Positions 1 to 8,400 of a stretch of 33,375 nucleotides of DNA are shown here, in pieces. The notes under the pieces are model-generated. The model saw only the letters and a list, made by a program, of their open reading frames with translations, ran no database searches and was not told the DNA's origin. Both the position numbers and the translations under genes were made by a program. Source of the DNA: Nitrosomonas sp. (GTDB lineage: Bacteria > Pseudomonadota > Gammaproteobacteria > Burkholderiales > Nitrosomonadaceae); NCBI RefSeq assembly GCF_019752095.1, contig NZ_JAIEMO010000047.1, forward strand, positions 1-33,375. Reading direction: 5' to 3'. Position 1 is the stretch's first letter. Every line of letters starts with the position of its first letter.

Positions 1-150
1 GGTAGCCAGGCACGCTGGTTTGGAGCCAAGGTGCTGCGTTACCGGGGCAAAGCCAAAGCACATGCCTGGCATATTTTACAAACCATGGCATACAACCTGA
101 AAAGGTTGCCCAGATTTTCTGTTAATAGGCAGATACGATTGCAATCATAG
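1..150 (+). CDS. DDE transposase, C-terminal end (partial)
   Basis: The window opens inside a reading frame of 49 codons ending at TAG 148-150. The peptide contains FGAKVLRYRGKAKAHAWHIL followed by QTMAYNLKRLP, the kind of basic tail found at the C-terminus of IS5/IS1182-type DDE transposases. The catalytic core lies upstream of the window, so neither activity nor exact IS family can be judged. The 150 bases after the stop have no gene and end in a candidate terminal inverted repeat near 283-300. Confidence 0.7.
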   Translation, partial: GSQARWFGAKVLRYRGKAKAHAWHILQTMAYNLKRLPRFSVNRQIRLQS

Positions 151-300
151 GACAAATGCGCCTTCTGAGCCGATAATGATCGATAAAAGTGATTGTTCGC
201 GTGATTTCAGCAAGAAAATGACTAAAAAATATCACGATACTCACAAAAAAATCAGAAATTGTAACAAATTTGATAATTCGTTGAATTTTGCAAAGGTCTC
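1..300 (+). mobile_element. Right end of an insertion sequence (left part outside window)
   Basis: The transposase tail at 1-150 is followed by AT-rich non-coding DNA. At 283-300 the sequence reads GAATTTTGCAAAGGTCTC, whose complement begins GAGACCTTTGCA, a form I associate with the outer ends of some IS5-like elements. The boundary is inferred: the matching left repeat and target duplication are outside the window. Confidence 0.45.
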
Positions 301-585
301 GTTACGTTAGCTTAAGGTCAGTAAATTTAGTGTTTCGGCCGACCCGAAGAGTTAACTTGGCAATGCCCTCTGGCTCTAGCTGCTTCAAACCCACCTTACA
401 GAGACCAAATTCGGCGATTTAGTCGGTACGAGGTTGATATGACTAACTATCCAACCGATTTAGATTTGATGACCGTGCCAGTAAGTTGAGATGTGCCTAC
501 TTTTCACATGTATTGTAAGGTAACACCCTGTTGGTGAAATAAAATATTCACACAGATATAATTGATAAAAACAATAGGATAAATT
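301..585. other. Gene-free accessory spacer with transposase-like vestige
   Basis: No intact gene is visible between the IS end and the glycohydrolase gene. At 439-489 there is a 16-codon frame beginning MTNYPTDL, which resembles the start of IS5-type transposases (often K/R-YP-S/T-DLTD) but stops almost at once, so it may be a vestige. At 345-362 lies one arm of an imperfect inverted repeat (core AGTTAACTTGGCA) whose partner is at 1676-1691, on the other side of the glycohydrolase gene. Upstream of the next start, AGGATAA (576-582) is a plausible ribosome binding site. Confidence 0.4.
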
Positions 586-1647
586 ATGAGTAATATTTCA
601 AAAGAAGAAAGAATAAAAGGTACTTTTTTTGGTGCGATAGTCGCTGATGCACTTTGTCTTGGAAGTCATTATGAATATGACGCTAAAAAAATATATAAAG
701 CTTACGGCAATAAACCTATAGAAAAATACATGTCACCGGGAGAGATGATGGGTGGTCAAACACATGGTATTGGCTGGGGAGAGCGTAACTACCATCCAGG
801 TAAGAAGGCCGGTGGGACAACTGATTATGGAGACTACAATATCTTGGTTTTAGAGTATTTGGCATCTATTTCAGATATCCCAAGACCTTTTAATGTAACG
901 AACATGATTCCTCACTGGATGAAGCGTCTTGAAAACGGCTGGGGTTCTTGGATATGTACCATGACTAAAGAGACTTATGGACAAGTAAGACAGGGTGTGC
1001 CTGTTGAACGTCTTGGTGGGATTTCTAATGCGATGGCAATACGTCATGCAGCAGCACATGCATATTACGACACAGAAGATGAAGTCGTAGATGTTGCTAG
1101 AAAAAGCATGTTTACACATAGAGATGTTCATGCACTAGGTGGCGGCGAGTTTTTCGCTCGTGTTACCCATCGTGTAATTAACGGTCAGACTCCATCTAAT
1201 GCAGTTGAGTCTGCTGCTTTAGAAATGGAAAGTTTTTTTCAAGATAAAGTTGCTCAGGCATTTGCAAAAGTAAGAGAAGCTACTGATCAAAACTCGGCAC
1301 TTTCGCAAGAGAAATTTGCCGATGATCTTGCAATTACAAGCATGGCAAGACTATGGGACGTAGGTCGCTCAGAACCGATAAAAGTAGGCAAAGCAAGTCC
1401 TACTGAGGGAACTCTTCCTGGAGCTGTCTACTTCATACTAAAATATGAAAATGAGGAAGATGGACTAAAAAAAGCACTACAAGCAAATACGATGGTCGGC
1501 GGAGACAATGCTTCAAGGGGAATTGCTATCGGTATGGTTCTTGGTGCATACAAAGGCGTAAATGCGATTCCATTAGAGTGGAGAGAGACATTGGATGAGT
1601 GGGATTATTGTGAAAAGATGCTAAACAGGCTTCCATTACTTAAATAA
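586..1647 (+). CDS. ADP-ribosylglycohydrolase family protein, J1-crystallin-like
   Basis: A 353-residue protein of the ADP-ribosyl-glycohydrolase (DraG/ARH) fold, which removes ADP-ribose from macromolecules or small molecules using a Mg2+ pair. Seen: the N-terminal GAIVADALCLGSHYEYD (about 17-33), a central GTTDYGDYN, and the C-terminal GGDNASRGIAIGMVLGAYKG (about 305-324). Canonical members carry TDD(S/T) and GGDTD metal motifs. Here both are altered, as in the J1-crystallin-like branch, so hydrolase activity is uncertain. ATG 586 follows AGGATAA. Codon use is AT-rich with many AAA, ATA and AGA codons, unlike the housekeeping genes nearby. Together with the neighbouring IS end and flanking inverted repeats this suggests horizontal acquisition. 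It has no operon partner. Confidence 0.8.
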   Translation: MSNISKEERIKGTFFGAIVADALCLGSHYEYDAKKIYKAYGNKPIEKYMSPGEMMGGQTHGIGWGERNYHPGKKAGGTTDYGDYNILVLEYLASISDIPRPFNVTNMIPHWMKRLENGWGSWICTMTKETYGQVRQGVPVERLGGISNAMAIRHAAAHAYYDTEDEVVDVARKSMFTHRDVHALGGGEFFARVTHRVINGQTPSNAVESAALEMESFFQDKVAQAFAKVREATDQNSALSQEKFADDLAITSMARLWDVGRSEPIKVGKASPTEGTLPGAVYFILKYENEEDGLKKALQANTMVGGDNASRGIAIGMVLGAYKGVNAIPLEWRETLDEWDYCEKMLNRLPLLK

Positions 1648-1975
1648 AAAAACCAAGATAACTGTGAGTGAGTTATGCCAAGTTAACTTCGCCTTAGCGT
1701 TATTAGAGGGATAAAAAATTTGGCGATTCTTTACAAATACCTTCACTTTCCATATGAAGTTATTCAGTATTTGGTGTGGCTTTATTATCGATTTAACTTA
1801 AGCTGAGAAGAGGAATCAGCGATTTTTTATTGTTTAAAATATATATAGGGAGCTTGTATTTTATTTTTCCTGAAATGTTCGCTGCTATCCAGCACCATAA
1901 GATGGGTAGAATGCTGGGTATGATAAATTAAAAATATATTTTATTGTTTAATTACAATTAGTTATATTGATATAA
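1648..1975. other. AT-rich spacer between accessory gene and tRNA-Ser
   Basis: Strongly AT-rich DNA with no convincing gene on either strand. It contains the second arm (1676-1691, TGCCAAGTTAACTTCG) of the inverted repeat that brackets the glycohydrolase gene. I see no copy of the tRNA 3' end that would mark an integrase attachment repeat. Confidence 0.4.
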
Positions 1976-2068
1976 TGGCGGAGAGGATGGGATTCGAACC
2001 CATGTGCCAGGATAACCTGACCATCTGATTTCGAGTCAGCGCCGTTATGACCGCTTCGGTACCTCTCC
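1976..2068 (-). tRNA. tRNA-Ser(CGA)
   Basis: On the minus strand the 93 bases begin GGAGAGGT and end CCTCTCCGCCA. This gives a 7-bp acceptor stem (2062-2068 with 1980-1986), discriminator G and an encoded CCA (1976-1978). The T-loop GGTTCGAATCC is present, and the long variable arm expected for a class II serine tRNA is visible. The anticodon CGA is the complement of 2031-2033, set in the loop ACTCGAAAT, and reads UCG codons. Its 3' end borders the AT-rich accessory block. Confidence 0.95.
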
Positions 2069-2146
2069 AGTTGTTAGAAGTGCAGCACTCGATAATCTTC
2101 TTGAGAGGTTAGCGGATGCTTGCAATGATAGTTCAAATTTTATACT

Positions 2147-2992
2147 TTATGCAGAGACTTTCATGACACCACGCATTTTTTGTAGCGCTTTAGCTTCAAT
2201 CTGACGAATGCGCTCTGCCGATACACCAAGCTCACCGGCCAGATCATGTAGTGTTGCGGTATCTTTTTCCCTTAACCAACGAGCTTCGATGATATGGCGA
2301 CTGCGCTCGTCCAGGCAATCAAGTGATTGCTGCAATACTTTTTCGCGCAGGTAGGCAATTTGTTTTCTTTCCAAGAGTTGCGATGGTTCTGTGCCATCCG
2401 TTAGATAACTGATTGGGCTGAATGTGTCATCCTCATTATCCGAGGTGGGCTCCAGAGAAATATCCGAGCCGCTGAAACGTTTTTCCATTTCAACGACTTC
2501 TTCGGCTTTAACACCCAACTGGGCAGCCATTGCATCAACCTCTTGTGGATTCATGGTGTCCAAACCATGTTTCATACTGCGCAAGTTAAAAAATAATTTG
2601 CGCTGTTGCTTGGTGGTGGCAATTTTAACTAGGCGCCAATTGCGCATGATGAATTCGTGAATCTCGGCTTTAATCCAATGAACGGCAAAAGATACCAATC
2701 GAACTCCGCGTTCAGGGTCAAAGCGTTTGACTGCTTTCATTAAGCCGATATTACCTTCCTGAATTAAATCAGCTTGGGGCAAACCATATCCTTTGTAGCC
2801 GCGTGCTATCGCGACTACAAAACGCAGATGAGACATAATTAACTGCTGCGCAGCTTCGATATCGCCATGATTCCATAGTCGACGAGCCAAGCTGGTTTCT
2901 TCCTCTTGCGTAAGTATAGGAAAAGAATTAATAGACTGAATATAGCCTTCAATACTTCCGCCCGTGGTGGGTAGCGTTAAAGCATTCGTCAT
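2147..2992 (-). CDS. rpoH: RNA polymerase sigma-32 (heat-shock) factor RpoH
   Basis: Alternative sigma factor that directs core RNA polymerase to heat-shock promoters. The frame extends to 3076, but ATG at 2990-2992 is chosen: it is preceded by CAGGAGA at good spacing and gives a 282-residue protein starting MTNALTLPTT, the usual family length. Seen: region 2 with DLIQEGNIGLMKAVKRFDP (about 75-93) and VSFAVHWIKAEIHEFI; the RpoH-specific box QRKLFFNLR (about 130-138), which separates it from RpoD and RpoS; and a region 4.2 helix-turn-helix LGVSAERIRQIEAKALQKMR near the C-terminus. It follows ftsX on the same strand, the common proteobacterial order ftsY-ftsE-ftsX-rpoH, separated by 113 bp that may hold its own promoters. 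Confidence 0.96.
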   Translation of the reverse strand: MTNALTLPTTGGSIEGYIQSINSFPILTQEEETSLARRLWNHGDIEAAQQLIMSHLRFVVAIARGYKGYGLPQADLIQEGNIGLMKAVKRFDPERGVRLVSFAVHWIKAEIHEFIMRNWRLVKIATTKQQRKLFFNLRSMKHGLDTMNPQEVDAMAAQLGVKAEEVVEMEKRFSGSDISLEPTSDNEDDTFSPISYLTDGTEPSQLLERKQIAYLREKVLQQSLDCLDERSRHIIEARWLREKDTATLHDLAGELGVSAERIRQIEAKALQKMRGVMKVSA

Positions 2993-3105
2993 GGTAATAA
3001 TCTCCTGAATAAATGTTTGTGACCTTGCACTACTTTGGATATATTTTAGCACTCTCAGTTTATGAGTGCCAAGCATTTAAAAAGTTTCGCTATGAAATCC
3101 TCAGC

Positions 3106-4017
3106 TTATTTAGGCTCGATTTGCCAGAGATGGTTTGCGACAGAAATACGTGCGCCTAACCATCCCAGCCAGGCAGAAAACAATAGCAAGCTGATGCTAT
3201 CTTGTAGAGAAAGATATTGCAGTTGTATATTAAAATCATATAGTTGTGTTAGTGGTGTGAGTTCTCGATTCAGCTCATCAATACCCAACATAATGATGAG
3301 CCAAGCTGTGATGCCTCCGGACACACCTTGGATGGCGCCGAAATAAAGAAAAGGACGACGTATAAAGCTATCGGTTGCGCCGATGAGTTTGGATATTTCT
3401 ATTTCGTCACGTTTAGTTAGAATTTGCAGACGAATGGTATTAAACATGATCGCAATGATTGCAATACTCAGCAATGTAGCTAGCATCAGTACAACCGAGC
3501 GCCCTAGTTTAAGTAGCGCATTCAACCGGTCAATCCAGGCGGAGTCAAATTGTACATGCGCAATTTCCGGCCAGCTTTGTATGGCCAGTCTCAACTGTTC
3601 TAGGGAGTCTGATGTATGCTCCCGGGTATGGACGATGAAAGCATCTGGAAGTGGGTTATGGGCTAAATTGGCGGCGATATCGGTGGTCCCACTATTTTGT
3701 TGTAACTGAGTTAGTGCAACGTCTTTTGGAATAAACTGATAGTTTACGATCTGTGAGACTTCTTTCAGGCGTTGTTGGACCTTATCAACATCTTCTTTTT
3801 TTGCATCCTGTTTAAGAAACAAACTGATCTGCGGGGAACTAGCTATTTGCCCGGATACCGATTGCAAGTTTTCCATCAACACATAAATACCGGTCGGCAG
3901 GCTAAGCGCGATACCCATTACAGTGATGCTGAGTAAAGCGGTAACGGGTGAGGAAGCTAGTCGTTTGAGTGTGTGAAAAAACACAAATCCATGTTGCATT
4001 AGCCATGCGCGTATCAT
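3106..4017 (-). CDS. ftsX: Cell division protein FtsX (ABC-type permease subunit)
   Basis: 303-residue inner-membrane partner of FtsE in the divisome; FtsEX couples ATP hydrolysis in the cytoplasm to activation of periplasmic murein hydrolases. Seen: cytoplasmic N-terminus, a first membrane helix at about 24-46, a periplasmic domain of about 120 residues containing LFLKQDAKKEDVDKVQQRLK, then three C-terminal hydrophobic helices with the conserved RLQILTKRDEIEISKLIGAT between helices 2 and 3. Its ATG (4015-4017) overlaps the ftsE stop by 4 bases (ATGA), so the two are translationally coupled. Confidence 0.95.
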   Translation of the reverse strand: MIRAWLMQHGFVFFHTLKRLASSPVTALLSITVMGIALSLPTGIYVLMENLQSVSGQIASSPQISLFLKQDAKKEDVDKVQQRLKEVSQIVNYQFIPKDVALTQLQQNSGTTDIAANLAHNPLPDAFIVHTREHTSDSLEQLRLAIQSWPEIAHVQFDSAWIDRLNALLKLGRSVVLMLATLLSIAIIAIMFNTIRLQILTKRDEIEISKLIGATDSFIRRPFLYFGAIQGVSGGITAWLIIMLGIDELNRELTPLTQLYDFNIQLQYLSLQDSISLLLFSAWLGWLGARISVANHLWQIEPK

Positions 4018-4667
4018 GCGGCCAATTTTCCTTGTTTGAGTGACAGAATGCGATGTTGGGTGTCTTCCAGCAGGGAGGCATCATGCGTTGCGATCAACAC
4101 GGTAACGCCTACCTGATTGAACGACCTGAACATGGCCATAATATCCCGGGCATAATCAACATCAAGATTGCCCGTTGGCTCGTCGGCGATCAGAATAGTA
4201 GGTCGATGAACGATTGCACGCGCGATACACAGCCGCTGTCTTTCGCCACCCGATAGCGTGATGGGCATAACTTTTTCTCTTTTTAACAGGCTCACTTTAT
4301 CCAGCGCGGCGCGCGCTCGGGACGCCGCCGTATTGTTATCAAAATTGCTGATTTGCAGCGGCAACAAAACATTTTCAAAAACATTGCGGTCAAACAGAAG
4401 CTTGTGATCCTGAAAAATGAAACCGATCTTGCGCCGTAAATAGGGAATCGCGGCGGGTTTTAGTTGGGCGATATTCTGTCCACTGATTGCGATAACGCCA
4501 GAAGTCGGGCGTTCTATTGCAGCAATCAACTTTAATAATGTACTTTTACCTGCGCCCGAATGTCCGGTCAAAAATACCATTTCGCCAGGTTCCACCGCAA
4601 GATCAACGTTATTCAGTGCAATATAGCCATCTGGATAACGTTTGGAGACATTTTTGAAAGTGATCAT
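4014..4667 (-). CDS. ftsE: Cell division ATP-binding protein FtsE
   Basis: 217-residue ABC ATPase that pairs with FtsX at the septum. Seen: Walker A GHSGAGKST (35-43), Q-loop FQDHKLL, signature LSGGERQR (138-145), Walker B ILIADEP (158-164) followed by TGNLD, and the H-loop ATHD. Length and the start MITFKNVSKRYPDG match the family. It lies 31 bp downstream of ftsY and overlaps ftsX by 4 bases. Confidence 0.96.
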   Translation of the reverse strand: MITFKNVSKRYPDGYIALNNVDLAVEPGEMVFLTGHSGAGKSTLLKLIAAIERPTSGVIAISGQNIAQLKPAAIPYLRRKIGFIFQDHKLLFDRNVFENVLLPLQISNFDNNTAASRARAALDKVSLLKREKVMPITLSGGERQRLCIARAIVHRPTILIADEPTGNLDVDYARDIMAMFRSFNQVGVTVLIATHDASLLEDTQHRILSLKQGKLAA

Positions 4668-4698
4668 ATATTTGTTATTGCTATCTTGTCAGTAGCTC

Positions 4699-5724
4699 TC
4701 AATCCAACAACGCTTCGACAAATTCTCTGGCATCAAATGGTCTTAAATCATCTAAGCCTTCGCCAACGCCAATAAAACGTAATGCGGGAGGATTCTCTGG
4801 ATGTTGTCCTGCAATAGCTGCGACTACACCGCCTTTTGCGGTACCATCCAATTTAGTCAGGATCAATCCGGTGACGTTCAGCGTGTCATTAAAGGCTTTC
4901 ACTTGAGTGATTGCATTTTGTCCCGTGTTGGCATCCAATACCAGCAACACTTCATGTGGGGCATCCGGCATCGCCTTTGCAATCACACGTTTTACTTTTT
5001 TAATTTCTTCCATCAAATGCAGCTGAGTAGTTAAGCGCCCAGCCGTATCCGCCAGTACAATGTCTATGCCGCGCGCTTTGGCTGAGTTAACTGCGTCATA
5101 AATTACCGCAGCCGGATCACTTTTTTTGTCCGGCTCACTGTCCGGCGCTATTACCGTAACATTGTTCCGCTCTCCCCACGCGATCAATTGCTCACGCGCT
5201 GCTGCTCGGAATGTGTCGCCGGCAGCCAGTAGCACTGACTGACCTTGTGTTTGAAAATATTTGGCAAGCTTACCGATCGAGGTTGTTTTTCCTACGCCAT
5301 TGACGCCCGTTATCATGATGACAAAAGGTTTATGCGTGGTGGTATCTAATGGTTGGGCAAGCGGCTCGAGCATGGCGATCAGAGATTCCTTAAGTGCTTG
5401 TTTTAGCTGTATGGAATCTGTTAATGCATCGCGCCTGACTTGTTTTCGCAGATTTTTAAGTAATTGATGAGTTGCACTGACGCCTATATCGGAGGTCAGC
5501 AAGATAGTTTCCAGTTCTTCGTAAAATTCCTCGTCAATCTTGCCGCCGCTAAATAGGCCCGATAGTTGTTTGCCTAAGTTCTGCCGGGTGCGTGCAAGAC
5601 CTTGTTTCAGCTTACTAGCGAAACTGATTGATTCCTCCGGCTTGGGTTCTAGCTCGGCATCGGGTTTTGCTGGTATTTCACCTGAATCTGCAGGATCTTT
5701 TTTGGATTTAAAAAAACTAAACAT
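4699..5724 (-). CDS. ftsY: Signal recognition particle receptor FtsY
   Basis: 341-residue SRP-type GTPase that receives ribosome-nascent chain-SRP complexes at the inner membrane for co-translational insertion. Seen: a short acidic A domain (about 10-35, rich in D, E and P), the N-domain helices, then the G domain: P-loop GVNGVGKTTS (140-149), DTFRAAAREQL (170-180), DTAGR (226-230), TKLDGTAKGG (290-299) and the closing GVGEGLDDLRPFD. The A domain is much shorter than in E. coli, as in many betaproteobacteria. It is first in the ftsY-ftsE-ftsX set and divergent from the M16 protease gene across a short intergenic region. Confidence 0.96.
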   Translation of the reverse strand: MFSFFKSKKDPADSGEIPAKPDAELEPKPEESISFASKLKQGLARTRQNLGKQLSGLFSGGKIDEEFYEELETILLTSDIGVSATHQLLKNLRKQVRRDALTDSIQLKQALKESLIAMLEPLAQPLDTTTHKPFVIMITGVNGVGKTTSIGKLAKYFQTQGQSVLLAAGDTFRAAAREQLIAWGERNNVTVIAPDSEPDKKSDPAAVIYDAVNSAKARGIDIVLADTAGRLTTQLHLMEEIKKVKRVIAKAMPDAPHEVLLVLDANTGQNAITQVKAFNDTLNVTGLILTKLDGTAKGGVVAAIAGQHPENPPALRFIGVGEGLDDLRPFDAREFVEALLD

Positions 5725-5801
5725 TCTGGTAGGCTCTCAAATATGCAGAGGAATTCTCAAACCTCAATTTTATTCTGTTTATTCACTTTAGGTTGGTAAA
5801 A

Positions 5802-7205
5802 ATGAAATCTGATTACCGCATCACTTTTTTTAACACTTTTTCAATCTCTGGACTTTTGTTGCTAATAAATCTGCTGATCTCATCATCAGCATTTGCCAAT
5901 CCTCATGAATATTTACTCGATAATGGTCTAAAATTGATTGTGAAACAAGATCATCGCTCGCCGGTTGTGGTGACTCAAATCTGGTACAAGGCGGGCAGCG
6001 TTGATGAAATCAATGGTGTAACCGGTGTCGCGCACGTTCTGGAGCATATGATGTTCAAAGGCACGGAGAAAATCCCCGATGCTGAGTTCTCAAAAAAAAT
6101 TGCGGCCGCTGGCGGGCGTGAGAATGCTTTCACGAGTTACGACTACACCGCCTACTATCAGCAATTGCATAAAAAACATTTGCCGATGGCGATGGAATTG
6201 GAGGCGGATCGGATGCGTAACTTAGTTATAACCAAAGAAGAATTCGAGAAAGAAATCAGAGTGGTAATGGAAGAAAGAAGGTTACGAACCGACGATCAGG
6301 CGCGTTCGCTCTTATATGAAAAAATGATGGCCGTTGCTTTTCAATCGCACCCTTACAAGAATCCAATCATTGGCTGGATGAATGATCTGGAAAACATGGA
6401 AGTGGAAGACGCGCAGGAGTGGTACGATCGCTGGTACGCGCCCAATAATGCAACATTAGTTGTCGTCGGGGATGTCGACGCAGAAGATGTGTTTCGACTG
6501 GCGCAAAAAAACTACGGCTCAATTCAATCAAAACCTTTATTAGCGATCAACGCCCGTAAACCGCAAATCGAGCCACCGCAACTAGGCACTAAACGGATAA
6601 GCATCAAGGCACCGGCAGAGCTGCCTTATCTCATCATGGGATTTCATGCCCCTGCGATTAGAAGTGTTAATGAAGACTGGGAGCCCTATGCACTGGAAAT
6701 ATTGGAAGGGATTCTGGACGGGCATGCTTCAGCCAGACTGAACAAGTCACTGGTACGGGAAAGTCAAATCGCTAATTCCACCAGTGCGGGTTATGGCGCG
6801 GTCGCGCGTGGTCCGAGCATTTTCTTTATTAGTGCAGTACCCAGCGTTGGCAGAACGGTAGTCGAATTGGAGCAGGCGCTGCGATCCGAGATCGAAAAGA
6901 TTATTAAGGAGGGTGTTACGGAAGAAGAGCTTACTCGGGTGAAAGCGCAGGTAATTGCAGGTCATGTATATCAGCAAGATTCCACTTTTTCTCAGGCCAT
7001 GCAGCTCGGTAGGCTGGAAAGTACAGGGTTATCGTATCGTGACATAGATACCATTCTGGAAAAATTAAAAGCAGTCACTGCTGAACAGATACGCGATGTG
7101 ACAAAAAAATATTTCATTGATGATGGTTTGACGGTCGCTGTTTTAGATCCACAGCCACTGGAACAGAAAGCTCCGAGCAAAGTGCCGGGCAGTTTAAGAC
7201 ATTAG
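5802..7205 (+). CDS. Secreted M16-family zinc metalloprotease
   Basis: 467-residue pitrilysin-type (M16B) peptidase exported by a Sec signal peptide. The frame can begin at TTG 5793, but ATG 5802 with AGG nine bases upstream is preferred. Residues about 11-32 form a hydrophobic signal ending SSSAFA before NPHEYLLDNGLKLIV. The inverted zinc motif HVLEH is at 78-82, with the third ligand glutamate about 75 residues later in VVMEERR, so this is the catalytic half. Such proteases usually act in the periplasm on peptides, and many are encoded in tandem with an inactive M16 partner carrying an R/Y motif. No second M16 gene follows here. Confidence 0.9.
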   Translation: MKSDYRITFFNTFSISGLLLLINLLISSSAFANPHEYLLDNGLKLIVKQDHRSPVVVTQIWYKAGSVDEINGVTGVAHVLEHMMFKGTEKIPDAEFSKKIAAAGGRENAFTSYDYTAYYQQLHKKHLPMAMELEADRMRNLVITKEEFEKEIRVVMEERRLRTDDQARSLLYEKMMAVAFQSHPYKNPIIGWMNDLENMEVEDAQEWYDRWYAPNNATLVVVGDVDAEDVFRLAQKNYGSIQSKPLLAINARKPQIEPPQLGTKRISIKAPAELPYLIMGFHAPAIRSVNEDWEPYALEILEGILDGHASARLNKSLVRESQIANSTSAGYGAVARGPSIFFISAVPSVGRTVVELEQALRSEIEKIIKEGVTEEELTRVKAQVIAGHVYQQDSTFSQAMQLGRLESTGLSYRDIDTILEKLKAVTAEQIRDVTKKYFIDDGLTVAVLDPQPLEQKAPSKVPGSLRH

Positions 7206-7254
7206 AATTGAACTTGCGATTCTCTGTGGTCTGGCCACGGGATTGTTTATTTTA

Positions 7255-7287
7255 ACAGCGGTCTTTAAGGGGATAAAAGACCGCTGT
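7255..7287. terminator. Possible bidirectional hairpin terminator
   Basis: Perfect 12-bp inverted repeat (ACAGCGGTCTTT at 7255-7266 and its complement at 7276-7287) around a 9-base loop, placed between convergent genes. Neither side has a strong T tract, so intrinsic termination is plausible but not certain. Confidence 0.55.
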
Positions 7288-7307
7288 CAAAGCAGAAGGC
7301 TGCGCGA

Positions 7308-7715
7308 TTATTTCTTCGCATCTCCATGTGCATGATCGCCGCTATTTTGTTGCTTGCCGTGATCGTGTTTATGCATCTTTTCCTTCATGCTGCGCCTTTC
7401 TGCTTCATCTAGGAAACCATCTTTGTTGGTATCTTTTTTGTCAAACATGGCTTCATGGTGCTTCATAAATTCCTCTTTACTTATTTTGCCATCTTTATTT
7501 GTATCCACTGATGACATTTTACTTGCACACTGGTGGCCGTGATCGTACTCACCGCTAGATTTTGTGTCACTATGGCTATGTCCTGAGTGTTGTCCGCTTT
7601 GGTGTTGCTGGCTGCTGTCTTGAGCGGTATCTGCAGCGATGACCGGAGTTACAAATTGTGTAACTATAAAAGCAGCTCCGATAGCGATTGAAAGCAAGTT
7701 TCTTTTTAGATGCAT
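7308..7715 (-). CDS. Exported His-rich EF-hand calcium-binding protein
   Basis: Small exported protein with a signal peptide (about 1-28, ending TPVIAA), a His/Ser/Gln-rich linker (about 33-62) and two EF-hand loops: DTNKDGKISKEEF (71-83) and DTNKDGFLDEAER (95-107). It closes with a second His/Lys-rich tail. Both loops have the acidic and polar residues expected for Ca2+ binding; the His clusters could bind transition metals. I choose ATG 7713-7715 because GGAGAACAAG lies just upstream; an earlier ATG at 7727 would add four residues. No specific function is known to me. It is monocistronic, with a hairpin terminator downstream. Confidence 0.8.
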   Translation of the reverse strand: MHLKRNLLSIAIGAAFIVTQFVTPVIAADTAQDSSQQHQSGQHSGHSHSDTKSSGEYDHGHQCASKMSSVDTNKDGKISKEEFMKHHEAMFDKKDTNKDGFLDEAERRSMKEKMHKHDHGKQQNSGDHAHGDAKK

Positions 7716-7854
7716 CTTGTTCTCCATAAATAATGAGTCAGCGAAAGGATAAACAATCCTCGTTTTTTAGAAACAAATAGATCCTGAAAGTTCGTAAGTT
7801 AATTTCAATGTCGAGTGCTAAATAAATCGACAAGCATAAATTTCGCCACCATTT

Positions 7855-8400
7855 TCAGACAACGATGAAATGTTGCCGGTAGTGCTTGAGTTCATTGATG
7901 GAATCATAAATATCCGCCAGTGCTTCGTGTTTACCATCTTTGGAGAAGCTTGCTGCGATTTCCGGCTTCCAGCGTTTTGCCAGCTCCTTTAAAGTACTGA
8001 CATCCAGATTGCGGTAATGAAAGTAGGTTTCCAGCTGTGGCATCGAACGGACCATAAAGCGCCGATCCTGGCAGATGGAATTACCGCACATCGGAGAGAT
8101 CCCTGACGGCACGTGTAATTTTAGAAATTCGATCATTTGTGCCTCTACTTCGGCTTCCGTCAGTTTGGAGGCTTTAATTTTGTCAATCAAACCCGATTTG
8201 GAATGAGTCGACTGGTTCCATTTATCCATGCCATCAAGTATTTCATTGGGTTGATGCACTACCAAAACTGGGCCTTCGGCAACCGTATTCAATTGCGAAT
8301 CGGTTATCACTAAAGCGACCTCAATGATGCGATCGGTAACTGGGTTGAGTCCGGTCATTTCCATGTCGACCCAGATGAGGTTATTATTATCTTGTGCCAT
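7855..8400 (-). CDS. orn: Oligoribonuclease (DEDDh 3'-5' exonuclease)
   Basis: 181-residue cytoplasmic exoribonuclease that degrades 2-5 nt RNAs, the last step of mRNA turnover, and clears pGpG from cyclic-di-GMP signalling. Seen: exonuclease motif [10 protein letters not shown] with D12 and E14, motif II with D112 in SICQDRRFM, and motif [15 protein letters not shown] with H158 and D163, giving a complete DEDDh set. Length is the usual 180 residues and the fold is uninterrupted. Divergent from the M48 protease gene, with about 96 bp between starts. Confidence 0.96.
   Translation of the reverse strand: MAQDNNNLIWVDMEMTGLNPVTDRIIEVALVITDSQLNTVAEGPVLVVHQPNEILDGMDKWNQSTHSKSGLIDKIKASKLTEAEVEAQMIEFLKLHVPSGISPMCGNSICQDRRFMVRSMPQLETYFHYRNLDVSTLKELAKRWKPEIAASFSKDGKHEALADIYDSINELKHYRQHFIVV

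Noticed and set aside
1670..1720. Integron attC-like site downstream of the glycohydrolase gene
   Set aside because: CGCCTTAGCGTTATTAG looks superficially similar to a recombination core, but the required RYYYAAC and GTRRRY pairing is not met.
1648..2068. tRNA-Ser as an integrase attachment site for the left accessory block
   Set aside because: No copy of the tRNA 3' end is visible at the other side of the block and no integrase is present in the window.
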